A stretch of DNA of 41,591 bases from Phycisphaerales bacterium (GTDB lineage Bacteria; Planctomycetota; Phycisphaerae; Phycisphaerales; UBA1924). Shown piece after piece: positions 1 through 7,275 of this stretch. The notes beneath the pieces are model-generated. The model was given only the letters and a program-made list of their open reading frames with translations. It was not told the DNA's origin and did not search any database. Each line of letters begins with the position of its first letter. Within the stretch, counting starts at the first letter, position 1. The stretch spans positions 1 to 41,591 of the forward strand of contig JANQQZ010000056.1 in the NCBI GenBank assembly GCA_028284805.1. Reading direction: 5' to 3'. The position numbers were made by a program, and so were the translations under genes.

Positions 1-1
1 C

Positions 2-736
2 GTCGATTTCATCCTCGAGGGCCAGCCCGAGCCGCCCGTCTACTTCGCGGCGATGAAACGCGACAACAAGCATGGGCCCCGCGTGCTCGGCGGGCTGACC
101 ATCCCTCCCCGCGTCACCGCCGAGGCGCTCGCGGGCGTCGACGCCTCGGCCCAGGTCATCCTCGACACCAGGCCGTGGGACGCCTTCCGCGACGCCCACC
201 TGCCAGGCTCGCTCTCGTTCCCGCTCACACGCACATTCAACACCGACGCGGGCTCGATGGTCAGCGACACCGATGCCATCTGGATCGTCGCGGAGCCAGA
301 GCGTGTCGAGGAAGCGGTGCGCGACCTGATCCGCATCGGGCTCGACGATCTCCGGGGCTGGTGCACGCCCGACGACCTGCACGCCTGGTTCGCCTCGGGC
401 AACACCTCGGCGAGCATCAACGAGATCTCTGCCACCGAGGCGGCCTCCGTTCTCGAATCGGGCGGGGCGAACGCCCTCGACGTGCGCCGGGCGACCGAGT
501 TTGAGGGCGGGCACCTGCCCGGGGCGGTGAACGTCGCGCACACGCGCCTCGGCGCTCGTCTCGACGAGGTGCCGGGCGAGGGCACGCTGCTCGTGAACTG
601 CCGGAGCGGCGTCAGGTCGGCCCGCGCGAGCGCCTACCTCCAGCGATTGGGCCGCGACGTGGTGAATCTCCGCGGCGGCTACATCGCCTGGGCCCAGCAC
701 TCCGAGACCTCCGGCGCCAAGGAGAACCAGCGATGA
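2..736 (+). CDS. MBL-fold/rhodanese protein (persulfide dioxygenase-like), 5' partial
   Basis: The reading frame is open to the left edge, so the visible 244 residues are the C-terminal part of a longer protein. The first residues (FILEGQPEPPVYFAAMKR...) match the end of the metallo-beta-lactamase domain in persulfide dioxygenase/rhodanese fusions; the metal-binding part lies outside the window. Two rhodanese domains follow. The first (about residues 50-135) has no catalytic Cys: the active-site loop position reads IVAEP. The second (about 145-240) has a canonical CRSGVR loop. Such fusions oxidise glutathione persulfide or handle sulfane sulfur in the cytoplasm. The stop codon overlaps the next start by 4 bases (ATGA), implying an operon with the YgaP-like and TauE/SafE genes. 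The internal ATG at 53 is not a likely start because homology continues upstream of it. The family is fairly sure; the precise substrate is inferred. Confidence 0.8.
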   Translation, partial: VDFILEGQPEPPVYFAAMKRDNKHGPRVLGGLTIPPRVTAEALAGVDASAQVILDTRPWDAFRDAHLPGSLSFPLTRTFNTDAGSMVSDTDAIWIVAEPERVEEAVRDLIRIGLDDLRGWCTPDDLHAWFASGNTSASINEISATEAASVLESGGANALDVRRATEFEGGHLPGAVNVAHTRLGARLDEVPGEGTLLVNCRSGVRSARASAYLQRLGRDVVNLRGGYIAWAQHSETSGAKENQR

Positions 737-1299
737 CCACGACCACCGCGCCCAACCCGCCTGCCGTCACCGATATCGACCCGGGCACGCTCGCAAGCTG
801 GCTCGAGCGAGGCGAGGCCCTGCTCGTCGACGTCCGCGAAGACTTCGAGTACGCCGAGGAGCACATCCGGGGCTCGATCCACACGCCTCTGTCGAAGCTC
901 GATCCGGCCACGCTCCGAGCGAGGCTGGGCGATGCGCGCCCGGTCTTCCAGTGCCGATCGGGTAAGCGCTCCGCCGTCGCGGCACACAAGTACCGCTCGG
1001 GCGACGAGCCGCTCTTTCATCTTGCCGGGGGCATCGAGGCCTGGAAACAGGCCGGCAAGCCCGTGGTGAAGCCCGCCTCGGGCCCGAAGATCCCCGTGAT
1101 GCGTCAGGTGCAGATCACCGCGGGCTCGCTCGTCACGCTCGGTGTCGCCCTCGGTGCCTTCGTGCACCCGGGCTTCCTCGCGCTCGCCGCGTTCATCGGC
1201 GTGGGCCTCGTCTTCGCCGGCGCGAGCGGCTGGTGCGGCATGGCGCTGCTACTCGCCAAGATGCCCTGGAACCGATCGCCCGGCGGTGCGTCGTGCTGA
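733..1299 (+). CDS. Rhodanese-DUF2892 membrane protein (YgaP-like)
   Basis: This 188-residue protein has an N-terminal rhodanese domain (about residues 15-115) with the active-site loop CRSGKR, followed by two hydrophobic segments (about 125-172) resembling the DUF2892 membrane anchor of YgaP-type sulfurtransferases. The catalytic Cys would carry a persulfide at the cytoplasmic face of the inner membrane. It starts inside the stop codon of the upstream MBL/rhodanese gene (ATGA) and is followed 13 bases later by a TauE/SafE exporter, so all three are probably one transcript for sulfane sulfur or sulfite handling. The protein ends in GGASC, leaving a Cys near the C-terminus of unknown meaning. 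The family call is firm; the physiological sulfur donor cannot be read from the sequence. Confidence 0.85.
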   Translation: MTTTTAPNPPAVTDIDPGTLASWLERGEALLVDVREDFEYAEEHIRGSIHTPLSKLDPATLRARLGDARPVFQCRSGKRSAVAAHKYRSGDEPLFHLAGGIEAWKQAGKPVVKPASGPKIPVMRQVQITAGSLVTLGVALGAFVHPGFLALAAFIGVGLVFAGASGWCGMALLLAKMPWNRSPGGASC

Positions 1300-1312
1300 T
1301 CGCCCGCCCGCT

Positions 1313-2155
1313 GTGAGCGCCTCCATCGCATGGGCGGCGCTCGGCGCGATCGCGGTCGGGCTCTCGCTGGGCATCTTCGGCTCGGGCGGGTCGATCCTCA
1401 CCGTCCCGGTCCTCACCTACCTGCTGCACCACGAGAGCAAGGTCGCCATCGCAGAATCGCTCGGCATCGTCGGCGCGATCGCGCTCATCGGTGCGATCCC
1501 CTACGCCCGCGACCGCCTCGTCGACTGGCGCACCGCGGTCCTCTTCGGCGTGCCGGGCATGCTGGGCACCCTCGCCGGCGCCTGGATCGCGGGCCTGGTC
1601 CCGGGCTACGCCCAGATGATCGTCTTCGGCCTGGTCATGGCGACCGCCGCCGTCTCGATGTGGCGCCGCAGCGCAAAGAGGGACACCCCGGACACTGAGC
1701 GAGCCCAGCGCCGACCGCCGGTCGGCCTCGCGGGGGTGCAGGGCATCGGTGTCGGTGTGATGACGGGCTTCGTCGGCGTTGGCGGCGGGTTCCTGATCGT
1801 GCCCGCGCTCGTGATGATCGCGGGTCTGCCCATGCGCCGTGCGGTCGCGACGAGCCTCGTCGTCATCACGATGAACTGCGTGGTCGGCCTCGCGAAGCAC
1901 CACCACGCGCTCACCGACGCCGGGGTCTCGCCCGACTGGGCGGTCATCGCGGTGTTCATCGCGGTGGGGGGGCTGGGGTCCTTCATGGGCAGGCGCATCC
2001 AGGCGAAGATCGACCAGCGCGCCCTCCGCCGGGGGTTTGCGGCGTTCCTGCTCGTCGTGGCCGCAGTGATCCTCGTTCGCGAGACGACCGCGATGGCGCG
2101 CCAGGCCCCCGCGCCCAGCAATCAGGTCGGAGTCGATCCGGCGTCCCAGCCCTGA
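1313..2155 (+). CDS. Sulfite exporter TauE/SafE family protein
   Basis: A 280-residue integral membrane protein with two homologous halves. Each half carries a Gly-rich signature: GIFGSGGSILTVPVLTYLL near the N-terminus and GFVGVGGGFLIVPALVMIAG in the middle, which is the TauE/SafE (DUF81) pattern. About eight membrane segments are visible. I chose the GTG at 1313 because the first membrane helix begins right after it; the in-frame GTG at 1286 would add only nine polar residues and overlap the previous gene. Neither has a convincing ribosome binding site. Downstream of persulfide-oxidising genes, its likely cargo is sulfite or a related small sulfur or organic anion leaving the cell. The cargo is inferred from context; this family also moves other anions. 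Confidence 0.87.
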   Translation: MSASIAWAALGAIAVGLSLGIFGSGGSILTVPVLTYLLHHESKVAIAESLGIVGAIALIGAIPYARDRLVDWRTAVLFGVPGMLGTLAGAWIAGLVPGYAQMIVFGLVMATAAVSMWRRSAKRDTPDTERAQRRPPVGLAGVQGIGVGVMTGFVGVGGGFLIVPALVMIAGLPMRRAVATSLVVITMNCVVGLAKHHHALTDAGVSPDWAVIAVFIAVGGLGSFMGRRIQAKIDQRALRRGFAAFLLVVAAVILVRETTAMARQAPAPSNQVGVDPASQP

Positions 2156-2161
2156 TGGGTG

Positions 2162-3679
2162 TCACCGATCCCGGACCGCGAAGACCGTGACGCTCCCGCT
2201 GACCTCGTGCGTCGCGATGAGCAGAGGCTCGCCCGTGGGGCTGTCCGCAGCATCGATGAACACCAACCCCTCGGGCGCGAGATCGCCCGCCGTCCCATGC
2301 TCGGGATCGCCCTTGAAGTCGCGCGTGGTCGTGTATCCCACGAACCCGGGGCTGCCTGGATCGGAGAGGTCGAGCGTCACGATCCCCCCCATGCGCTCGA
2401 GCCCGACGAACGCGAGCGTCCGCCCGCTCACCACGCCCACGGCGAGCGCCTCGGGCTCCGGACCTCGGACGTCGGATCTGGAATCGAAGCTGCCGTTCTT
2501 TTTTCCGTCGCTGTTGAAGTGCTCTGGAAGCCGCTCCGCCGTGACGCGCTCGAAGAGCGAGCCGGTATCGGCAACCAGACGACCCTCGGTGGTGAAGACC
2601 GAGAGGCTCCTGGCTCCGAACGCGAAGAGCCGGTCGAAGTCGCCATCACCGTCGTCGTCACCGAGCGTGCGGGTGACCTGCAGCCTTCCCAGGTTCTCAT
2701 CGCGTTGCAATCCGTGGGCATCCGGGAACGCGTCCTGGTCGAGCGTGAGTTTGCCCACGCGCACCGCCTCGTCGTACGTGTCGTACGAGCGAGGATCCCC
2801 CTCGTTTGCAGTGAGGATGTATGTGTTCCCTTCGATCGTGCACGCCGCGATCGTGTCGGGCTGACGCATGCCCAGCACGGGCCAGCCTCGAAGGTTCACA
2901 CCAGCGTCGCGGTCGGACGCGTCGAGCTCTTGCCCAGGCAGGGCTTGATCGGCCGCGCCCAGCGGCAGCAACTCGGTCACCTCGCCTCGCACGATGTCGA
3001 CGACCGCGATCGCGTTGTTCTCTTGCAGCGAGACGTACGCCGTCCGCGAGTCGGGCGCGAATGTGACGTACTCGGGCTCGAGATCCTGGCTCGGCTTCGC
3101 ATTCGGTCCGAACACGCGCACGCCCTCGGGCACGCCGATCTCGTCGAAGCGATCGAACGACGCGTGCCGCACCCTGCCTGGCCTTCCGTCGACCAGCTCG
3201 ATGATTGTCACGGAACCGGGCGGGTCGATGCTGTAGTCGTCGTTGGGCTCGCCCTCGTCGGCGGTCAGCAGCCATCGCCCGTCGGGCGAGAACGCGATCA
3301 TGTCCGGTAACGCTCCGGTTTCGATCGTCGCCAGATGCGATCCGTCGGTGTTGAACAGCAAGGCACTCCCGGCGTCGGTCTTCGTCCGAGCCCCGATGGC
3401 GACCGCGACGGCGCCGTTCCTCACCGCGACGGAGTTCACCCCCCCGCCAAAGCTGCCCAGCGCGATCGAGAACTCGAGAGCGGGTTCGCTCGGGTCCGCA
3501 AGGTCGAGCACGTCGAGGGCGTTCGTCGCAGCATTGGTCACGAACAGCCGCCGGCTCTCGGGGTCGTACGCCGCGATCTCGGCTGCGGATTTGTTGAAGA
3601 TGCCGGTCTCGTAGCGCCCGATCGGCTCGAGCACGGGCTGGGTCGAGGCAGCGCCAAGGCAGAGCAGGTGAAGCAGCAT
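2162..3679 (-). CDS. Choice-of-anchor I family secreted beta-propeller protein
   Basis: A 505-residue protein with a very short hydrophobic leader (MLLHLLCLGAAST) that probably directs export. The body has repeated blades such as RRLFVTNAATNALDVLDL, DMIAFSPDGRWLLTADEGEPNDDYSIDPPGSV and DSRTAYVSLQENNAIAVVD. Together with the DGDFDRLFAFGARSLSVF and GTAGDLAPEGLVF segments these match the choice-of-anchor I / alkaline-phosphatase-associated propeller family. Many such proteins are extracellular; their activity is mostly unproven. No catalytic residues can be assigned. It converges with the TauE/SafE gene across only 6 bases and is divergent from the gene at 3799. No sorting tail is visible: the protein ends SVTVFAVRDR, without dockerin or PEP-CTERM. 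Upstream in frame there is no better start than the ATG at 3679, so the short signal peptide is real or the start is non-canonical. Confidence 0.8.
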   Translation of the reverse strand: MLLHLLCLGAASTQPVLEPIGRYETGIFNKSAAEIAAYDPESRRLFVTNAATNALDVLDLADPSEPALEFSIALGSFGGGVNSVAVRNGAVAVAIGARTKTDAGSALLFNTDGSHLATIETGALPDMIAFSPDGRWLLTADEGEPNDDYSIDPPGSVTIIELVDGRPGRVRHASFDRFDEIGVPEGVRVFGPNAKPSQDLEPEYVTFAPDSRTAYVSLQENNAIAVVDIVRGEVTELLPLGAADQALPGQELDASDRDAGVNLRGWPVLGMRQPDTIAACTIEGNTYILTANEGDPRSYDTYDEAVRVGKLTLDQDAFPDAHGLQRDENLGRLQVTRTLGDDDGDGDFDRLFAFGARSLSVFTTEGRLVADTGSLFERVTAERLPEHFNSDGKKNGSFDSRSDVRGPEPEALAVGVVSGRTLAFVGLERMGGIVTLDLSDPGSPGFVGYTTTRDFKGDPEHGTAGDLAPEGLVFIDAADSPTGEPLLIATHEVSGSVTVFAVRDR

Positions 3680-3798
3680 GAGCGAGGGTACGAGGCGGGT
3701 GACATCGAAACACGTGATTCCCGGTCGGACCCGCGGTAGGCTACTCGGAGACGCACGGCGGGTCCGCCGTCAGTGCACGCGACCAGAGGGGGAACCGA
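3680..3798. promoter_or_regulatory. Divergent intergenic region with a 7-2-7 inverted repeat
   Basis: This gap separates two divergently transcribed secreted-protein genes, so it must carry promoters in both directions. It contains a perfect inverted repeat at 3755-3770, ACGGCGG-GT-CCGCCGT, centred about 36 bases before the start of the rightward gene. That position could hold an operator or a 5'-UTR hairpin. I see no convincing -35/-10 pair on either strand. Confidence 0.35.
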
Positions 3799-5415
3799 AT
3801 GAGCATGCACACCGTGGGAATCGGCAGGCTGGCCCTGCTGCTCGTCGCCGTCATGGCGAGCCTGAGCGTCGCGCCGTCGGCACTGGGCGATGTCGAGAAG
3901 GTCAACGGCCTGCTCCGGCGCGCCGAGACGAACCTCGAATCGGTCGCGTCGAGCATCCGCGGCCGCACCGAACCCCCGCGAGGCTCCGCCGGCAAGCTGC
4001 TCGCCAACCGACTCCAGCAGGTGCTCGACGACCTCACGCCCGCCAAGCAACTCCTCGAGCAGATCCCCGCGGGGACCGAGGGACGCGACGAGGCCGCTGC
4101 CCGCTACACCGCTGCCGCCGAGGAGTACAACCGCCTCCGTGCCTTCCTCACGGGCTCCGACGCCCCCGCCGAGCCCGCACCCGAGGGCACGCCCCTGAAC
4201 TACCAGCAGGAAGAGCTGCTCAAGAACGCCAACTTCCACGTGCGCGAGGTCGAGGGCAACGCCCAGCAGCTCACCGAGGCGACCGAGCGCCTCCGCGCCG
4301 TCGAGGACCAGCTCGGGATCGACCACCGCGAGGTAATCGGTCTGCGGGGTGTCGTCGACAACGCCCGCCGCAAGTCGGGTTTCGCCACCGACACGCTCGC
4401 GCAGTTGCCCGAGGACGGCCGGGGCGTTGCCGAGGTGCGTCAGCGGCTGGTCAACGCCGACGCCAAGGTCGTGACCGCTGCCGACTACCTCAACCCGCTG
4501 CACGCCCAGCTCCAGGACCTGATCAACCCCGCGAACTACCCCGAGTTCGAGGCCGACCGCAAGCGGCTCCGCGAGCTGTCGGTGATGTTCGGCGACCCGA
4601 TGCTGCTCAAGACCAACCGCCCGATGGCCGCCGAGTCGCTTGCGCAGTCCGAGGCCGCTAAGGCCGAGTGCATCCGCATCGCGCAGCAGTACGCCCGGCT
4701 CATGCAGCAGCAGACCGACCAGGGCAAGACGATCGAGGGCGTGGGCAACGGGTTCCTGCGCAACCATGCCGAGTTCATGGCCGCCGCCGAGGCCGAGGGC
4801 CAGGCCCTGCCCGCGTCGATCCGCGAGGAGCTCGCGCAGGCGCGCCAGTACGCGGCCGACGCGGTCGCAGAGCAGAAGCCGCTCTGGTTCACGGGCGGCA
4901 TCCCCCAGACCATGAGCTTCGCACAGGACAACCTGCTGCTGCTCGAGGCGATCGACCCCGCCGCCGCGGCCCCGCTCCGCGCCGAGATCGACCAGACCCA
5001 GGCCCAGCTCAAGGAGCAGGCCGACTCCCTCCGCGAGCTGATCATCCGAGAGAACCGCATGCCTGCCGACCGCTTCACGGGCGACGACCGCAACAAGGCG
5101 ATCGAGACCGCCAAGAGCGCCTGGACCGTGCAGCAGGCCGAGTTCGACCTGCTCGCCGTGCGCATCCCCTCAGAGAACTGGGCCCGCGAGACCAAGTGGA
5201 CCTACAGCAACGGCACGTGGTACTTCTCCGACAAGTCGAAGCTCCAGGTCCGGCTCTTCGTCGCCGACCACGAGAACCCGGAGCTCGTCATCGACCGCCC
5301 GATCAACGTGTGGAAGGACCATCAGAAGGGTGACTCGATGTACGGCACGCCGCTCTGGGGCTTCGAGGACGCGCTCCAGCCGGGCGACTACCTGCTCCGG
5401 ACCAACGTCGAGTAG
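3799..5415 (+). CDS. Secreted helical (coiled-coil-rich) protein of unknown function
   Basis: A 538-residue protein not recognised as a known family. Residues 1-30 form a clear signal peptide (RLALLLVAVMASLSVAPSALG followed by DVEKV), so it is exported. Residues about 30-460 are almost entirely predicted helix, rich in Ala, Glu, Gln, Leu and Arg (for example AEEYNRLRAFL, RLRAVEDQLG, AEIDQTQAQLKEQADSLREL). This suggests an elongated bundle or coiled coil. The last 85 residues switch to a beta-like, aromatic-rich stretch (TKWTYSNGTWYFSDKSKLQVRLFV...PLWGFEDALQPGDYLLRTNVE), probably a small globular domain. A purine-rich site (GAGGGGG) lies six to seven bases before the ATG. It faces the DUF6263/PsbP-like gene tail to tail with a 14-base gap. 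It might be a periplasmic scaffold, but that is a guess from composition. Confidence 0.75.
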   Translation: MSMHTVGIGRLALLLVAVMASLSVAPSALGDVEKVNGLLRRAETNLESVASSIRGRTEPPRGSAGKLLANRLQQVLDDLTPAKQLLEQIPAGTEGRDEAAARYTAAAEEYNRLRAFLTGSDAPAEPAPEGTPLNYQQEELLKNANFHVREVEGNAQQLTEATERLRAVEDQLGIDHREVIGLRGVVDNARRKSGFATDTLAQLPEDGRGVAEVRQRLVNADAKVVTAADYLNPLHAQLQDLINPANYPEFEADRKRLRELSVMFGDPMLLKTNRPMAAESLAQSEAAKAECIRIAQQYARLMQQQTDQGKTIEGVGNGFLRNHAEFMAAAEAEGQALPASIREELAQARQYAADAVAEQKPLWFTGGIPQTMSFAQDNLLLLEAIDPAAAAPLRAEIDQTQAQLKEQADSLRELIIRENRMPADRFTGDDRNKAIETAKSAWTVQQAEFDLLAVRIPSENWARETKWTYSNGTWYFSDKSKLQVRLFVADHENPELVIDRPINVWKDHQKGDSMYGTPLWGFEDALQPGDYLLRTNVE

Positions 5416-5429
5416 GCCTGCTCGTCCGA

Positions 5430-7160
5430 TCAGCGGATGCGAGGGAAGAAGTTGATCAGCTCGCGGGTCTGCGGGTTGCGGAGCACGAGTGCGCCGTCGG
5501 GCTCGAAGCCATAGGCGAAGACCGATCGCGTCCCGTCGTCCCACTTCACGGTGAGGAAGCCGTCCTTCGCGCTCCACGCGCCGCTGCGGACGTCGCCCGC
5601 GTTCTCGCCGTGGGCGGTCCAGACCAGCTCCTGGTTGTAGTCGCGCTTGTGGGCGGACATCGCGGACTGCGCACCGAAGTACACGCGCCCGTCGGCGCCG
5701 ATCGCGTACACGAGCTGGGTGTTGATGTACATGCCCTCGACGCTGTTGTTGAGCACCTCACCCTGGAACATGCCGATGAGCCGGCGGTCGTCGGTGTCCG
5801 CCTCGCCCTCCGGGGCCGGCCCAGCGTTCTCGCCCGAGTCCTCGCGGACGGACTCGAACATGCCCCGCAGCACCGGCAGCCGCTCGGTGGTCCGCTCTTC
5901 GTCCGCCAGGATGCCCATCGCGACCGCGTTCCCGCCGATGATGCGCACATGCATCGTGCAGATGCCGCGCCGCCCGTCGGGCATCTGCCCGGCGTATCGG
6001 TAGCTGGCGGCCGAGCCCTCGTCGACCTCGATCCGCTCCGGTGCGCCCTGGCGCGCGAACGTCGGGGCCTGGGCACGCATCACCATGTCGAGGTTCTGCT
6101 GCGCGGCCGGCGAGGCCGGGTCGGTCTCGCCCTGCGCGGGCGCGCCGAAGCCGAAGAGCAGCTCGCGGTCGGCGTCGAAGCCCGCCGGGATGATCTGCAG
6201 CCCCTGCGCCGTGCTCTCGATCCTCCAGTCCGCCGGGTGCCGGAACGCCAAGCCAGACGGCGCGTGGCTGTACGTCGACCACCCGTCGTTATCCGTGACC
6301 GGCTCCGTCGAGGTCGCCTTCGGTGCCCGGGGCGACGCTCCGTCGTCGAACGTGATCGCGGTTTTCTGCGTGATGGTGCCCTCGCCCTCGATCGTCGTCG
6401 TGACGCCGCCCATGTCGCTCTCGCCGCTCGATGTCATCGGGCCCGAGAGCACAGACGAGACCGGCAGCCCGGTCGCGAGGTCGATGACCACCTCGCCCGT
6501 GAGATCGGCTGCGAAGCTGATGCCTTCCGCTTCCGATGACACCCGGCCCTGGGCGTGGACCGTTGCCGCGCCGCCGTCGACCGATCGCAGCGTGAAGGTG
6601 TACTCCGGACGGATCGGTTCGTTCGGCGAGCCGAGCATCGCGGTCCACGAGTCGCCGACGCCGATGGGCCCCGCAGGCGGGAACGCCGGGTCCGGGATCG
6701 CGATGCTGCGCACGAGCTGGGTCGTATCGGGCATGAGGTTGGGCAGCATGTCGCCGCCCTCATCGGCGATCCTCAGCGAGCCGTCCGCCTGCACGGTCGC
6801 GATGATTGTGCGCCCCGCAAGCTCGAACCGCGCACCCTGCGGCTGGGGCATCGCGCTGCTCGTCATGGTCGTGCCGCTGGTGTGGTCGAACGTCACCCGC
6901 GCGACCGTCGTCACGCCGTCCGCGACTTCGAGCACCTCGATGGAGCCCCGCGCCACCTGGTCCGACGCTTGGTCCATCTGCATCTGCTGCCAGCCCGAGT
7001 TCATCTCGAGGTCCATCTGCATGGAGATGGTCTGCTCGAAGGCGTACGTCAGCCCCGGCTCGATGTCGTAGCGCAGCGTGTGCTGCCCGGACTCGTTCTG
7101 ACAGAGCACTGGCTGCGCGAACGCGAGGAGCAGGGCGGACACACGGATCTGGCTCATCAT
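5430..7160 (-). CDS. Exported DUF6263-like protein with PsbP-like middle domain
   Basis: A 576-residue protein starting at the ATGATG at 7160, behind an AGGAG ribosome site; the frame extends further upstream but lacks a good start there. A signal peptide covers residues 1-20 (ALLLAFAQPVLCQ). Residues about 25-250 (LRYDIEPGLTYAFEQTISMQMDLEM..., repeated Met/Gln, GPIGVGDSW) resemble DUF6263. Residues about 290-445 (YSHAPSGLAFRHPADWRIES...RGMFESVRE) look like a PsbP/DUF1795-type fold. The last 115 residues (IGMFQGEVLNNSVEGMYINTQLVYAIGADGRVYFG) form a third, beta-rich domain. None has obvious catalytic residues. It follows the AbgT-family gene on the same strand with a 115-base gap holding a strong hairpin, so co-transcription is possible but not certain. 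Function unknown. Confidence 0.75.
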   Translation of the reverse strand: MMSQIRVSALLLAFAQPVLCQNESGQHTLRYDIEPGLTYAFEQTISMQMDLEMNSGWQQMQMDQASDQVARGSIEVLEVADGVTTVARVTFDHTSGTTMTSSAMPQPQGARFELAGRTIIATVQADGSLRIADEGGDMLPNLMPDTTQLVRSIAIPDPAFPPAGPIGVGDSWTAMLGSPNEPIRPEYTFTLRSVDGGAATVHAQGRVSSEAEGISFAADLTGEVVIDLATGLPVSSVLSGPMTSSGESDMGGVTTTIEGEGTITQKTAITFDDGASPRAPKATSTEPVTDNDGWSTYSHAPSGLAFRHPADWRIESTAQGLQIIPAGFDADRELLFGFGAPAQGETDPASPAAQQNLDMVMRAQAPTFARQGAPERIEVDEGSAASYRYAGQMPDGRRGICTMHVRIIGGNAVAMGILADEERTTERLPVLRGMFESVREDSGENAGPAPEGEADTDDRRLIGMFQGEVLNNSVEGMYINTQLVYAIGADGRVYFGAQSAMSAHKRDYNQELVWTAHGENAGDVRSGAWSAKDGFLTVKWDDGTRSVFAYGFEPDGALVLRNPQTRELINFFPRIR

Positions 7161-7171
7161 GCGGCCTCTCC

Positions 7172-7192
7172 TGAGCGGGGTTCCCCCGCTCA
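7172..7192 (-). promoter_or_regulatory. 9-bp hairpin abutting the ribosome site of the DUF6263-like gene
   Basis: Read on the minus strand, TGAGCGGGG-GAA-CCCCGCTCA is a perfect inverted repeat with 9-base arms. Its 3' arm runs directly into GGAGAGG, the ribosome site of the gene starting at 7160. In RNA it could sequester or insulate that site, or act as a weak terminator for the AbgT-family gene upstream. No U-run follows it, which argues against simple termination. Confidence 0.45.
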
Positions 7193-7275
7193 CGCTATCC
7201 GAAATCTCGTCCCGGCTGTGACACACATGTACGAATTCACGAAACAAAGGCCGTGCCGCCGTTTCGCTGCCGGGC

